37,846 nucleotides of DNA from Vulcanimicrobiota bacterium (GTDB lineage: Bacteria; Vulcanimicrobiota; Vulcanimicrobiia; Vulcanimicrobiales; Vulcanimicrobiaceae), in the NCBI GenBank assembly GCA_028287565.1, contig JAQBPK010000278.1, positions 1 through 37,846 of the forward strand, read 5' to 3'. This document shows, one piece after another, positions 18,369-27,114 of the stretch. The position numbers and the translations under genes are program-made. How positions within the stretch are numbered: position 1 is the first letter of the stretch; every line of letters starts with the position of its first letter. Below the pieces are notes generated by a model. That model searched no databases, was not told the origin of the DNA, and saw nothing but the letters and a program-made list of their open reading frames with translations.

Positions 18369-19280
18369 TCAATCGTCCGCCGCGCGACTCGCAGTTCCCC
18401 GGCTTTCTAATGATATATCGTCGTCGGGCCCAACTCCGCGACCTGTCCCGGCCGTGTGCCGCAATCCCTCCGGCATAATGGCGCGTAAGGCACTTAGGTC
18501 ACCGATCGCGCGCGCGAGCAACCTCTGATTACTGTGCCGTCGGTTTCGCTGCACGGCCAACAACTGCCGCAGGCGCGTCGCGCGCACCGATTCAACCCGC
18601 AGCGCCGCCCAAAAGGCCACGAACATACCTGTCGCAGCGAATGTCGTGACACGGACGATTTCGAGCCATGCCTTGCCTGAGCCAGCATCCGCGCCAACGA
18701 TCCCTACCCCGTGCACGACCTGGTTCGAGATCGTAAGTACGAGATAGAGATATGTGAACGACAACGCGACGAAAGCAATGAATATGGCTGTGTCCATAGA
18801 GCGTCGTTCTGGCCTTAGCGTTCGCAGAACGGTTCCTATGGCAACGGCCAGCACGATCGGGACCACTGCGAAAATCGCCATCAATGGACCGTGGTAGTTG
18901 CCAAAGGTCTTTACAATAGTCGCTGCGGCCGCAATCTCGAGCGTGGTAGCTGCGAATACGACGATGACGGCGACTTCCAGCCGCCAACCCCTCTGGCTTA
19001 TCGGTACAGCTCCCAATTCTGTGCGCACGAGATTAAGGCGTCGCTCGATAGAGATGTTGCGGATTTGGAGCTTATGAATTGTATCCGCGTGCTCTTTGAT
19101 CGAAGCCAGCAACACGTCGCTGTCAGGTTCCCACGACTGGTCCTGAGCGCGCTGGGCGGTAGACTTCCCGGATGGTTCTCGGCCCTCAATGAAACGTTGT
19201 GCCGCAAGGCGATATGGAATCGAAACGACCGCGACGATGGCGAGAAGTGCGAAGAGCACGTAGAATGCGAACGCTCCCAT
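18369..19280 (-). CDS. Unknown five-helix membrane protein
   Basis: 303 residues from ATG 19280; the longer in-frame start adds an Arg-rich non-membrane stretch and is unlikely. One N-terminal hydrophobic helix (FYVLFALLAIVAVVSIP) is followed by about 80 soluble residues with a probable coiled coil (DVLLASIKEHADTIHKLQIR), then four more helices (around LEVAVIVVFAATTLEIAAAA, MAIFAVVPIVLAVAIG, TAIFIAFVALSFTYLYLVL, FAATGMFVAFWAAL) and a cytoplasmic Arg-rich tail. No family recognised. Its start overlaps the stop of the upstream membrane gene (ATGA), so the two are one operon. GC is lower than that of neighbouring housekeeping genes. Confidence 0.65.
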   Translation of the reverse strand: MGAFAFYVLFALLAIVAVVSIPYRLAAQRFIEGREPSGKSTAQRAQDQSWEPDSDVLLASIKEHADTIHKLQIRNISIERRLNLVRTELGAVPISQRGWRLEVAVIVVFAATTLEIAAAATIVKTFGNYHGPLMAIFAVVPIVLAVAIGTVLRTLRPERRSMDTAIFIAFVALSFTYLYLVLTISNQVVHGVGIVGADAGSGKAWLEIVRVTTFAATGMFVAFWAALRVESVRATRLRQLLAVQRNRRHSNQRLLARAIGDLSALRAIMPEGLRHTAGTGRGVGPDDDISLESRGTASRAADD

Positions 19281-19720
19281 CACCGATCGTAATCGCCTTC
19301 GTATCGCAGCTGGCGAGCAGCGTCGCTGAACTTGGCGGGAACGATCCATGCGACGACGATTACGGTCACGGCACTGAACGTCCAAAGAGCACTCGCCCGG
19401 TACCAGCCAGCACTATCGCTCAGGTTCATGTGCATAGTCGTCAGCTCGTTGTACTGGAATGTCGCCACGATCGCCGCCATGAGAAAGGCGACGCTGAAGA
19501 ATCCGAACCAACCGCGTGCTTCACCGTCTGTCGTTATCGCATCCGTCCATGCCGCGATGACCAAAATGAGAATGTACAACCAGATTTCCGATGACAGCGC
19601 GAAGTCGTCGAGGCGGATACCGCCGCCGGTGCGCACGTTCGCAATGTGTACGAGCCTGAGCCAACTTGGAATCCCGCCGAGCAGATAGGTTGCCAGGATC
19701 CAGGTCGCGATCTTGGGCAT
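19280..19720 (-). CDS. Unknown four-helix membrane protein
   Basis: 146 residues from ATG 19720; an alternative ATG at 19759 would give 159. Four membrane helices are predicted by eye (around IATWILATYLLGGIP, EIWLYILILVIAAW, GFFSVAFLMAAIVATF, FSAVTVIVVAWIV), with very short loops. No family is recognised. It is translationally coupled to the five-helix protein, and both are composition outliers relative to mutM on the other side. They may form one membrane complex; that is inference from coupling only. Confidence 0.65.
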   Translation of the reverse strand: MPKIATWILATYLLGGIPSWLRLVHIANVRTGGGIRLDDFALSSEIWLYILILVIAAWTDAITTDGEARGWFGFFSVAFLMAAIVATFQYNELTTMHMNLSDSAGWYRASALWTFSAVTVIVVAWIVPAKFSDAARQLRYEGDYDR

Positions 19721-19826
19721 GGCGCGGCGCCAAGCTGCATGATGGACCAATTCCCACACTTACCGCGGTCTCCGGACGGATGCGCGACCTGAAACGTCGC
19801 GTCGCTCTGCGGTGTCTTATACGGAG

Positions 19827-20642
19827 GTGCCTGAGCTTCCTGAAGTCGAGACGATCGCGCGCGGTCTGGCCAATGCCGTCGCCGGCAAGACGATCGGCTC
19901 GGTGACGGTCACCATGCGCAAGATCGCGGTCGCGCCCGAGGGCGAGGTCTTCGAGCAAGCGCTCGCCGGCGAAACGATTGCCGGGGTGGGACGGCGCGGG
20001 AAGTACGTGCTGTTCCAGCTGGCGTCCGGGCGGCGGCTGGCGGTCCATCTGCGGATGACCGGCCGGCTGATCGTCCAGCCTGTGGGCTATTCCGAACCCT
20101 ATCCGTACACGCACGTGCGGCTGGCGTTCAGCGACGGCAGCAGCCTGTGCTTTGCGGACGTCCGGCAGTTCGGCCGCATGCGGTTGCTTGCGGCGGACGA
20201 CCCCTGGGACGCGGACGGCGGGGTCGAGCCGCTCTCTGAGGGCTTTACCAGCGAAGCGTTTCTGAGTATGCTGGACGGGCGTCGCACGCCGATCAAGACG
20301 TTTCTCCTGGATCAGACCAGGATTGCGGGTGTCGGGAACATCTACGCGTGCGAAGCCTTGTGGGAAGCGGGGATCCGGCCGAGCCGTCCGTCTCACAAGA
20401 TCAGCCGGCCCGCAAGGCGCCGGCTGCACGGCGCGATCCGAAACGTGCTCAACCGCTCCATCGAGGCGCGGGGGACGTCCGTGGACGATTACGTCGACGC
20501 TGAGGGGCTGAAGGGCGGGTTTCAAAACCAACTCGCCGTTTACGGCCGCCTCGGTGAACCGTGTTCTCGGTGCGGGAAACCCATCGTCCGCACGGTGATC
20601 GGGCAGCGTGGCACCTGGTGGTGCCGGGGCTGCCAAAAATAG
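19827..20642 (+). CDS. mutM: Formamidopyrimidine-DNA glycosylase (Fpg/MutM)
   Basis: 271 residues from GTG 19827. This start is chosen because the enzyme needs Pro right after the initiator Met as the catalytic nucleophile (PELPEVE); GTG 19812 would bury it behind five extra residues. The GRRGKYVLF lysine, the HLRMTGRL segment, DVRQFGRM, QTRIAGVGNIYACEALW and the C-terminal CSRC...CRGC zinc finger are all present. It excises oxidised purines such as 8-oxoguanine and cuts the abasic site. It directly precedes rpsA with no room for a separate promoter outside its own coding end. Confidence 0.96.
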   Translation: MPELPEVETIARGLANAVAGKTIGSVTVTMRKIAVAPEGEVFEQALAGETIAGVGRRGKYVLFQLASGRRLAVHLRMTGRLIVQPVGYSEPYPYTHVRLAFSDGSSLCFADVRQFGRMRLLAADDPWDADGGVEPLSEGFTSEAFLSMLDGRRTPIKTFLLDQTRIAGVGNIYACEALWEAGIRPSRPSHKISRPARRRLHGAIRNVLNRSIEARGTSVDDYVDAEGLKGGFQNQLAVYGRLGEPCSRCGKPIVRTVIGQRGTWWCRGCQK

Positions 20643-20673
20643 AAAAAATATAGACGAAGGAAGTTACCTCACC

Positions 20674-21894
<1,221 letters not shown>

Positions 21895-21934
21895 GTTCGG
21901 TTCGCGGCTACGGCTGCGAGCGAATCCTGATGCA

Positions 21935-21970
21935 CGAGGGAGGCGGAAACGCCTCCCTCGCGTTCGTTTT
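21935..21970 (+). terminator. Intrinsic terminator of rpsA
   Basis: CGAGGGAGGCG (21935-21945) pairs perfectly with CGCCTCCCTCG (21950-21960) around a GAAA loop of the GNRA type, followed by a T-rich stretch ending in TTTT (21967-21970). It lies about 40 bases past the rpsA stop and is the best terminator in the window. Confidence 0.85.
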
Positions 21971-21985
21971 GCGGCCGAATCCGGT

Positions 21986-22549
21986 CTACGCGGGCGCGTC
22001 TTGAGCCGGGAGCCGCGAGAGAATTTGCTTCACGTCCTCGACGTTGGCTTCGATCGCCGCCGTGATTCGAAGCAGCATGCGCTCCTGCTGCTTTTGGCAG
22101 GCGAGTACGTCCACGATGGACTGGTGGTCTTGCTCGGCGCGCTGCTCGGCGCTCCGGACCGCCTGGCGCTGCCCCACCGCCAGGACGAAGATGAGGAGTA
22201 GTTGCACGACGTTCGAGAACGTCAGCAGAAGCGCGAACGGGTACGGGTCGAACTTGAAGATAATGCCGAGCGGCATCCAAATCGCGTTGAACAGGATCGC
22301 GAAGACGAGCGCGAGCGGCGAACTGATGAGTTCACCGGCATTCTTGCAGCAGCGCTCGAGCGGCGCACCCGCGAAGTACGCGCAGTTTGTGCAAAGGCCC
22401 CGGACCGGCGCGACGATGAAGGCCGCGGCCAGCGCGCGAAACGTCAGCCGCGAGGGCTGTTCGCGGTATTCCTTTTCGACGTCGAAAATGGGCGCGGGCT
22501 CGGAGTCGTCTACATCCGCCCCGGCCGGTGCGGTGGGTGTAGCGTCCAC
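21986..22549 (-). CDS. DUF1003 membrane protein, Cys-containing paralogue
   Basis: 187 residues from GTG 22549. The DUF1003 core is present: two hydrophobic helices (SPLALVFAILFNAIWMPLGII, FALLLTFSNVVQLLLIFVLAV) separated by FKFDPYPF, then GQRQAVRSAEQRAEQDH and a C-terminal helical tail. Compared with its neighbour it has an extra N-terminal segment with four Cys (LCTNCAYFAGAPLERCC), which could bind a metal. Function of the family is unknown; the tail is probably cytoplasmic. A TATACT box sits six bases before the start, so the mRNA is probably leaderless. Confidence 0.82.
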   Translation of the reverse strand: MDATPTAPAGADVDDSEPAPIFDVEKEYREQPSRLTFRALAAAFIVAPVRGLCTNCAYFAGAPLERCCKNAGELISSPLALVFAILFNAIWMPLGIIFKFDPYPFALLLTFSNVVQLLLIFVLAVGQRQAVRSAEQRAEQDHQSIVDVLACQKQQERMLLRITAAIEANVEDVKQILSRLPAQDAPA

Positions 22550-22555
22550 GCCGTC

Positions 22556-22561
22556 AGTATA
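22556..22561 (-). promoter_or_regulatory. -10 box of a leaderless transcript (DUF1003 gene 1)
   Basis: On the minus strand TATACT is followed by six bases and then GTG 22549, with no Shine-Dalgarno between. Normal -10 to start-site spacing puts the first transcribed base at or next to the start codon. Confidence 0.6.
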
Positions 22562-22580
22562 CCCACGATGGGCCGAACGC

Positions 22581-23057
22581 TCAGGGCGCCGCGTCCTGCG
22601 AAGCCAACTGCGCGACCATCTTCTTGATGTCCTCGACGTCGCATTCCACGCGGCTCGCGATCTGGATGAGGATGCGCTCTTGCAGCTCTTGGTGGTAGAG
22701 CAGCCGCGAGATCGAGTCGTGATCGTGCTCCGCGCGCAGCTCGGCGTGCGCGCTCGACTGGCGCTGACCAACGGCGAGGATGAAGATCAGAATAAGCTGC
22801 ACCACGTTCGAAAACGTCAGCAGCAGCGTAAACGGGAACGGATCGAACTTGGTGATGATCCCGAGCGGAATCCAGATCGCCTGAAACAAGATCGCGATAC
22901 CGAGCGCGAGCGGTGCGCCGGTCGAGTCCGCGACCTTCTTGCAGAACTTCTCGACCGGCGACAGGCTGTCCGAGTGCTCCTGATTGACGTCGTGGACGAG
23001 CGGGTGCTCCGTGACGTCCGAAGGCGCCGCGGCCGGTACGGTGGGCGAAGCGTTCAT
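22581..23057 (-). CDS. DUF1003 membrane protein
   Basis: 158 residues from ATG 23057. Clear DUF1003 pattern: VEKFCKKVADSTGAPLALGIAILFQAIWIPLGI, TKFDPFPFTLLLTFSNVVQLILIFILAVGQRQ, then an acidic helical region (RAEHDHDSISRLLYHQELQERIL). Two transmembrane helices are expected. It is the tandem paralogue of the gene at 21986; the tails match in HELx-QxRxLxxIxxxxExxVEDxKxxxxxLxxQDA-like spacing. TATACT lies six bases upstream of the ATG, as for the paralogue, so each gene seems to have its own promoter and a leaderless mRNA. Confidence 0.87.
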   Translation of the reverse strand: MNASPTVPAAAPSDVTEHPLVHDVNQEHSDSLSPVEKFCKKVADSTGAPLALGIAILFQAIWIPLGIITKFDPFPFTLLLTFSNVVQLILIFILAVGQRQSSAHAELRAEHDHDSISRLLYHQELQERILIQIASRVECDVEDIKKMVAQLASQDAAP

Positions 23058-23063
23058 GCGGCT

Positions 23064-23069
23064 AGTATA
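23064..23069 (-). promoter_or_regulatory. -10 box of a leaderless transcript (DUF1003 gene 2)
   Basis: Minus-strand TATACT, six bases, then ATG 23057: the same spacing as for the paralogous gene at 22549. No ribosome-binding sequence fits in between. Confidence 0.6.
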
Positions 23070-23083
23070 CGACAGGTCGCACG

Positions 23084-24394
23084 CTAGCGGTCGCCGCGCG
23101 GCCGGGGAGGCGCTTTTTTCGCCTTCCGGCGCGGGACCGGCCGTTCCGGCGGCGCGACCCGCGTGTCGCCGGTAGCGCTCGCGAGGCGCCGCTCCAGATC
23201 TGTGAACGCATCGATGATCTCCCGGGCCTCGAAGGCGCGGTTGCGCCGTCCGACCTTGGATTGGTGCACGATTCCGGCCGCGGCGAGACGGGAAACCGCC
23301 TCGTTCGCGGCCTGAACGCTGCGGCTGGTCAATTCAGCGGCGCTTTGCACGGTGATGATGGGAGCGCCGGGGAGCTTCTTGAGGAGAAGGGCAGTCGTCG
23401 AATCGGAGCGGACCGGCCCGACACGTTTGCGCCAGTCTTGCTGGATTGCCTGGACACGCTCCTCGAAGGCGTTGGCGTCGTGCACCGCGCGGCGGCATGC
23501 AGTTGCAAAGAGCGCGACCCAGTGATTGATCCCCTCACGGGACAGCGGCGAGCCCGGTTCACCTCGATAGCGCGTCGCGGTGAGCCCTGCGACATAGCGA
23601 TCGGACCACGTCGCGAGGACGAGCGAAACCGGCGGCAAGACCCTCGGCGCGAGCCGGCGCCGGCGGAGCACCATGTGGATCAGTGTGCGCCCTACTCGTC
23701 CGTTGCCGTCGACGAACGGGTGAATCGTCTCGAATTGCGCGTGCGCCAGCGCGGCTTGTATCACCGCGGGCAGCGCGTCTTCGTTGCAGAATGCGATCAA
23801 GTCGTTCAGCAGGCGCGGCACGTCGTCGGGCGGCGGTGGTACGAAATCCGCCGAACAAGGGTTGTAGCGATTGCCGCCGATCCAGTTTTGCTCCGTGCGA
23901 ACGCGTCCGCCGTACGCGCTCAAGGCCGTCGGCGCCAGAAGACGGCGGTGGACCTCGAGCACGGTATCCACCGAGATCGGATCGCTGATACGGACCGCCT
24001 CGGCGGCAAACGCCATGGCGTCGATGTTCGCGAGCACTTCCGCAGCGCCGAGATCGTCTGCGCCTTCGCCGAGTTGGCGCACCGCATCGGCCCGAAGTAA
24101 ACGCCGGGTCCCGATCTCCAATCCTTCGATGCGCGACGACGCGACGGACTCGGCGCGGAGTAAAAGTCGAGCGAGCGCTTCGGTGTCGACGAGGGTGCTC
24201 GCGCGAGCATTGAGGGCGACGATCGCGTGCTCGGCGTCCGAGACGTCCGCAGTGACCGGGCCTTCGAAAACGAACGTGCGTCCGGCAAGCGTATCCGGCA
24301 CGTACGCTTCGTACGTGCACGATTGCCGGTCTCGTCTGGGAAGGTCGATCCCGGCGACGTTCGCATCCCAGCGGCGCCGGACGACGTGCGACAT
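23084..24394 (-). CDS. Fic family protein (predicted AMP-transferase) with C-terminal winged helix
   Basis: 436 residues from ATG 24394; a longer in-frame start would run through the operator-like repeats. The catalytic motif HPFVDGNGRVGR (225-236) fits HPFx(D/E)GNGRxxR exactly. The inhibitory helix motif SSRIEG (86-91) lies N-terminal, making this a class II Fic protein, normally self-inhibited. The N-terminal Fic_N region and the RYNPCSADFVPPPPDDVPRLL flap are present. A C-terminal segment (TVQSAAELTSRSVQAANEAVSRLAAAGIV) looks like a winged helix-turn-helix. Such proteins usually modify a target by AMP transfer; the target is unknown. The HTH and the inverted repeats upstream suggest autoregulation. 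Tail is Arg/Pro-rich. Confidence 0.9.
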   Translation of the reverse strand: MSHVVRRRWDANVAGIDLPRRDRQSCTYEAYVPDTLAGRTFVFEGPVTADVSDAEHAIVALNARASTLVDTEALARLLLRAESVASSRIEGLEIGTRRLLRADAVRQLGEGADDLGAAEVLANIDAMAFAAEAVRISDPISVDTVLEVHRRLLAPTALSAYGGRVRTEQNWIGGNRYNPCSADFVPPPPDDVPRLLNDLIAFCNEDALPAVIQAALAHAQFETIHPFVDGNGRVGRTLIHMVLRRRRLAPRVLPPVSLVLATWSDRYVAGLTATRYRGEPGSPLSREGINHWVALFATACRRAVHDANAFEERVQAIQQDWRKRVGPVRSDSTTALLLKKLPGAPIITVQSAAELTSRSVQAANEAVSRLAAAGIVHQSKVGRRNRAFEAREIIDAFTDLERRLASATGDTRVAPPERPVPRRKAKKAPPRPRGDR

Positions 24395-24407
24395 AGACCC
24401 TGTCTTA

Positions 24408-24498
24408 TTCAAGGATACGAAATAACCTTGAACAAGGGCCAACCGGGTTCAAGGGTTGGCGTGGGGGCGCATATTCAAGGAACGAGAGTAAACTTGAA
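24408..24498. promoter_or_regulatory. Paired inverted repeats upstream of the Fic gene
   Basis: Repeat one is TTCAAGG (24408-24414), 11 bases, CCTTGAA (24426-24432). Repeat two is TTCAAGG (24474-24480), 11 bases, ACTTGAA (24492-24498), flanked by TA on both sides. A lone TTCAAGG (24448-24454) lies between. The shared half-site and identical spacing mark these as operator candidates. The minus-strand TATCCT in repeat one is a plausible -10 for the Fic gene, so a bound protein would block it. The region also lies upstream of coaE. Confidence 0.6.
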
Positions 24499-24584
24499 TA
24501 ACGACGCGCGCTGGTCAAGGTTCGCGTTCCGCGTCCTTGGCCTACCCGGGATACCCGCCGATCCCGTACGAACCGGCCTCGGGG

Positions 24585-25199
24585 ATGGTGAAGCTTCGCG
24601 TCGGGCTCACCGGCGGGATCGGCTCCGGCAAGAGTGCCGTTGCGGCCGTGTTCGCCGAGCTGGGCGCCACCGTGATCGATGCGGACGTGCTCGCGCGCGA
24701 GGTCGTCGCGCCGGGCTCGGACGGCTTGCGTGAGATCGGCGCGCTGTGGCCGCAGGCGATCGCGGCGGGCGGTGGGCTCGACCGGCCGGCGCTCGCGGCG
24801 ATCGTGTTCGCCGACGAGCCGGCGCGCGCGCGGCTCAATGCGATCACCCACCCGCGCGTTCGCGCGCGCGCGGCGGAGATCGAGCGCGAGGCGCCGGACG
24901 GGCTGGTCGTTCATGTCATCCCGCTGCTGTTCGAGGGCGACTACTGGCGCACGTGCGACAAGACGGTCGTCGTCATCGCGCCGGCCGCCGCGCGAATCGC
25001 GCGCGTGATCGCGCGCGACGCCACGGAGCGCGAGGCGGTGGAGCGGCGGATGGCGGCACAGATCGATCCTGAGCTCGCGCGCACGCGTGCGGACTACGTC
25101 GTGGAGAACGACGGTGATCTCGGTGCGCTGCGCGAAACGAGCACCCGCGTGTACGACGCGCTGCTGCACGATCTCGCTGTGAAGGAGAACCGAGCGTGA
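24585..25199 (+). CDS. coaE: Dephospho-CoA kinase
   Basis: 204 residues from ATG 24585; a TTG at 24537 would add a Pro/Tyr-rich extension not seen in the family. The P-loop GLTGGIGSGKSAVA starts the protein, followed by ATVIDADVLAREVVAPG, ITHPRVRARA and VIPLLFEGDYW. It phosphorylates the 3'-hydroxyl of dephospho-CoA, the last step of coenzyme A synthesis in the cytoplasm. The stop overlaps the next start by four bases (GTGA). CoaE and the KAS III gene downstream both concern CoA-linked metabolism, though the gene between is of unknown role. Confidence 0.95.
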   Translation: MVKLRVGLTGGIGSGKSAVAAVFAELGATVIDADVLAREVVAPGSDGLREIGALWPQAIAAGGGLDRPALAAIVFADEPARARLNAITHPRVRARAAEIEREAPDGLVVHVIPLLFEGDYWRTCDKTVVVIAPAAARIARVIARDATEREAVERRMAAQIDPELARTRADYVVENDGDLGALRETSTRVYDALLHDLAVKENRA

Positions 25200-26044
25200 C
25201 GATCGTTCCTGCACCAATCCCGTTCGATACGCTGCTGTCGCGGTCGTGGGCGCTGTTCCGGCGGAACTGGATCGTCGCGCTGCCGCCAGTCATCGCGGGG
25301 CTCATCACGATCGCGGGTGCGGTCGTGTTCGCCGTGATCGCGACCGTCGCCGTGCTCGCGAGTGGTCCCCGGCATCCGTCCGCGACGCTGGGCGGAACGT
25401 TCGTCGTGAGCTATTTCGGATTCGTCGCGCTCGTTCTGGTGGTCACGCTGTGGGGCTACACCGCGATGTTCGGGATGGCGGGCGCCGCGTGGGAGCGCGG
25501 CACGGCGACGTTCGGCGACGGGTTTGCCGCGTTTCGCAGCCGTGGCGGTGCGGTGATCGTCGCGGCGATCGGAGTCTTCGGCCTTGCGATCGCGGCGGTC
25601 ATCCTCGCGATTCCGACGCTCCTGGTGTCGCTGCTCGCGCTGCCGCTGCTCGTCATGTACGTGATGCCGTCCGTGATCAGCGGCGGCCGCGGCGGATTTG
25701 AAGCGATCGGTGAATCGGTGCGGCTCGTGCGCCGGTTCTTCGGCCCGTCCGTCATCACGTTGCTGGTGCTGCTCGCGATCTGGTACGGGATCAGCTTCGT
25801 CGGCGCGTTCTTCATCCTGCCGCTCGAGTTCGCGGTGATGCCGCAAGGCGCCGACGTGATGCCGCGCATGCCGCCGATCGGGCTCGCCGTCTTCTCCGGG
25901 ATCGGCTACGTTCTTTCGATCCTCGCGTCGATGGCGTACTCGGGCTTCTTCGCGCTTGCGGTGGTGGGTTTGTACCGCGATCTCGCGCCGCGAGCGGCCG
26001 CATCGCCGCTTCCGCCGGCGCCCGCGGGGATGCCGGCCCCCTAA
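25196..26044 (+). CDS. Polytopic membrane protein of unknown function
   Basis: 282 residues from GTG 25196, coupled to coaE. About six membrane helices are visible: around PPVIAGLITIAGAVVFAVIA, FVALVLVVTLWGYTAMFG, AVIVAAIGVFGLAIAAVI, LVSLLALPLLVMYVMP, VITLLVLLAIWYGISFVG and VLSILASMAYSGFFALAVVG. The opening (PFDTLLSRSWALFRRNWIVALPP) and the layout resemble the glycerophosphodiester-phosphodiesterase-type membrane domain proteins often seen as stand-alone genes, but I cannot assign a function. The C-terminus is Pro/Ala-rich. Confidence 0.8.
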   Translation: MTIVPAPIPFDTLLSRSWALFRRNWIVALPPVIAGLITIAGAVVFAVIATVAVLASGPRHPSATLGGTFVVSYFGFVALVLVVTLWGYTAMFGMAGAAWERGTATFGDGFAAFRSRGGAVIVAAIGVFGLAIAAVILAIPTLLVSLLALPLLVMYVMPSVISGGRGGFEAIGESVRLVRRFFGPSVITLLVLLAIWYGISFVGAFFILPLEFAVMPQGADVMPRMPPIGLAVFSGIGYVLSILASMAYSGFFALAVVGLYRDLAPRAAASPLPPAPAGMPAP

Positions 26045-26106
26045 CGGCAGGCCGGCAAGGTCCCCCGCCGCGACGCCGAAGGCGGGCAGGTGGTAGAAAC
26101 AGCCCC

Positions 26107-26124
26107 ACGGTCCCGCGGGACCGT
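26107..26124. promoter_or_regulatory. Perfect 18-base palindrome upstream of fabH
   Basis: ACGGTCCCGCGGGACCGT is exactly self-complementary over 18 bases and ends 19 bases before ATG 26144. It would suit the operator of a dimeric regulator; as RNA it has no loop and so would be a poor hairpin. If the gene instead began at GTG 26090 the palindrome would be coding, which is less likely given KAS III N-termini. Confidence 0.4.
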
Positions 26125-26143
26125 TCGCACGGTGCGCTCGTCG

Positions 26144-27106
26144 ATGCGGATCGCCGCGCTGGGAACGTACGTTCCGCAGAAGCGGCTGACGAACGACGAC
26201 CTCGCGCGCCTGGTCGACACGGACGACGCCTGGATCGTGCGCCGGACGGGGATTCGCGAGCGGCGGATCGCGGACGAGCACGAGTACACGAGCGACCTGT
26301 GCCTGCAGGCGGTGCGCGACATGGAGCGCCGCGGCGCGCGGCTCGACGCGGTGGACTACATCATCGTCTGCACGGCGACGCCGGACTACGGCTTCCCCAG
26401 CGTCGCCGCGCGGTTGCAGCACCGCCTCGGCCTCACGAACTGCGGCGCGATCGACCTGACGGCGGCGTGCGCGGGGTTCATGTACGGGCTCGACTGCGCC
26501 GACGCGCTGGTGAACACGGGCCGCGCGCGCAGCGTGCTCGTCGCCGGCGGCGAGACGCTGTCGAAAGTGGTGGACTACCAGGACCGCGCGACGTGCATTC
26601 TGTTCGGTGATGGTGCCGGCGTCGCGCTGGTCGACGCGCCGGGTGACGCGCCGCCGACCCTGCTCGCGCGGCGCGCGGCGAGCGACGGCGCTTCGGGCAA
26701 GGAGCTCTTTCTCACCGGCCTGCGTGACGAGATCGCGGGGATCGTCGAGCCGGACCGCGTGCTGCGCCAGAACGGGCGCGCCGTCTACGAGTGGGCGGTG
26801 ACGAACGTGAGCGCGGGGATCTGCGAGCTGCTCGACGCGGCGGAGCTGCGCGCCTGCGACGTCGACTGGTTCGTGCCGCACAGCGCGAACGCGCGCATGA
26901 TCGAGTCGATCTGCAAACGCACCGGGATCCCGTACGACCGCGCGCTGATGAGCCTGGAGTGGTGCGGAAACACGTCGGCCGCGTCGATCCCGCTCGCGCT
27001 GGCGCCGGCGGTTCACGACGGCCGCGTTCGTCCCGGCGACGTCGTGCTGCTGTACGGCTTCGGCGGCGGGCTGGTGGAGAACGGGATGCTGATGCGCTGG
27101 TCGTAA
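26144..27106 (+). CDS. fabH: 3-oxoacyl-ACP synthase III (KAS III, FabH type)
   Basis: 320 residues from ATG 26144, beginning MRIAALGTYVPQKRLTNDDL as usual for the family. The catalytic triad is complete: Cys in DLTAACAGFMYGL, His in WFVPHSANARMI, Asn in EWCGNTSAASIPLAL. WIVRRTGIRERR and the C-terminal LLYGFGGGLVENGMLMRW also fit. It condenses an acyl-CoA primer with malonyl-ACP to start fatty acid synthesis. No other fatty acid gene is adjacent, so it may be a second, specialised copy rather than the housekeeping one; that is inference. Confidence 0.93.
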   Translation: MRIAALGTYVPQKRLTNDDLARLVDTDDAWIVRRTGIRERRIADEHEYTSDLCLQAVRDMERRGARLDAVDYIIVCTATPDYGFPSVAARLQHRLGLTNCGAIDLTAACAGFMYGLDCADALVNTGRARSVLVAGGETLSKVVDYQDRATCILFGDGAGVALVDAPGDAPPTLLARRAASDGASGKELFLTGLRDEIAGIVEPDRVLRQNGRAVYEWAVTNVSAGICELLDAAELRACDVDWFVPHSANARMIESICKRTGIPYDRALMSLEWCGNTSAASIPLALAPAVHDGRVRPGDVVLLYGFGGGLVENGMLMRWS

Positions 27107-27114
27107 TACCGCGC

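Noticed and set aside
19812-19826. Longer start for mutM at GTG 19812
   Set aside because: It would place five residues before the catalytic Pro, which must be next to the initiator Met to become N-terminal.
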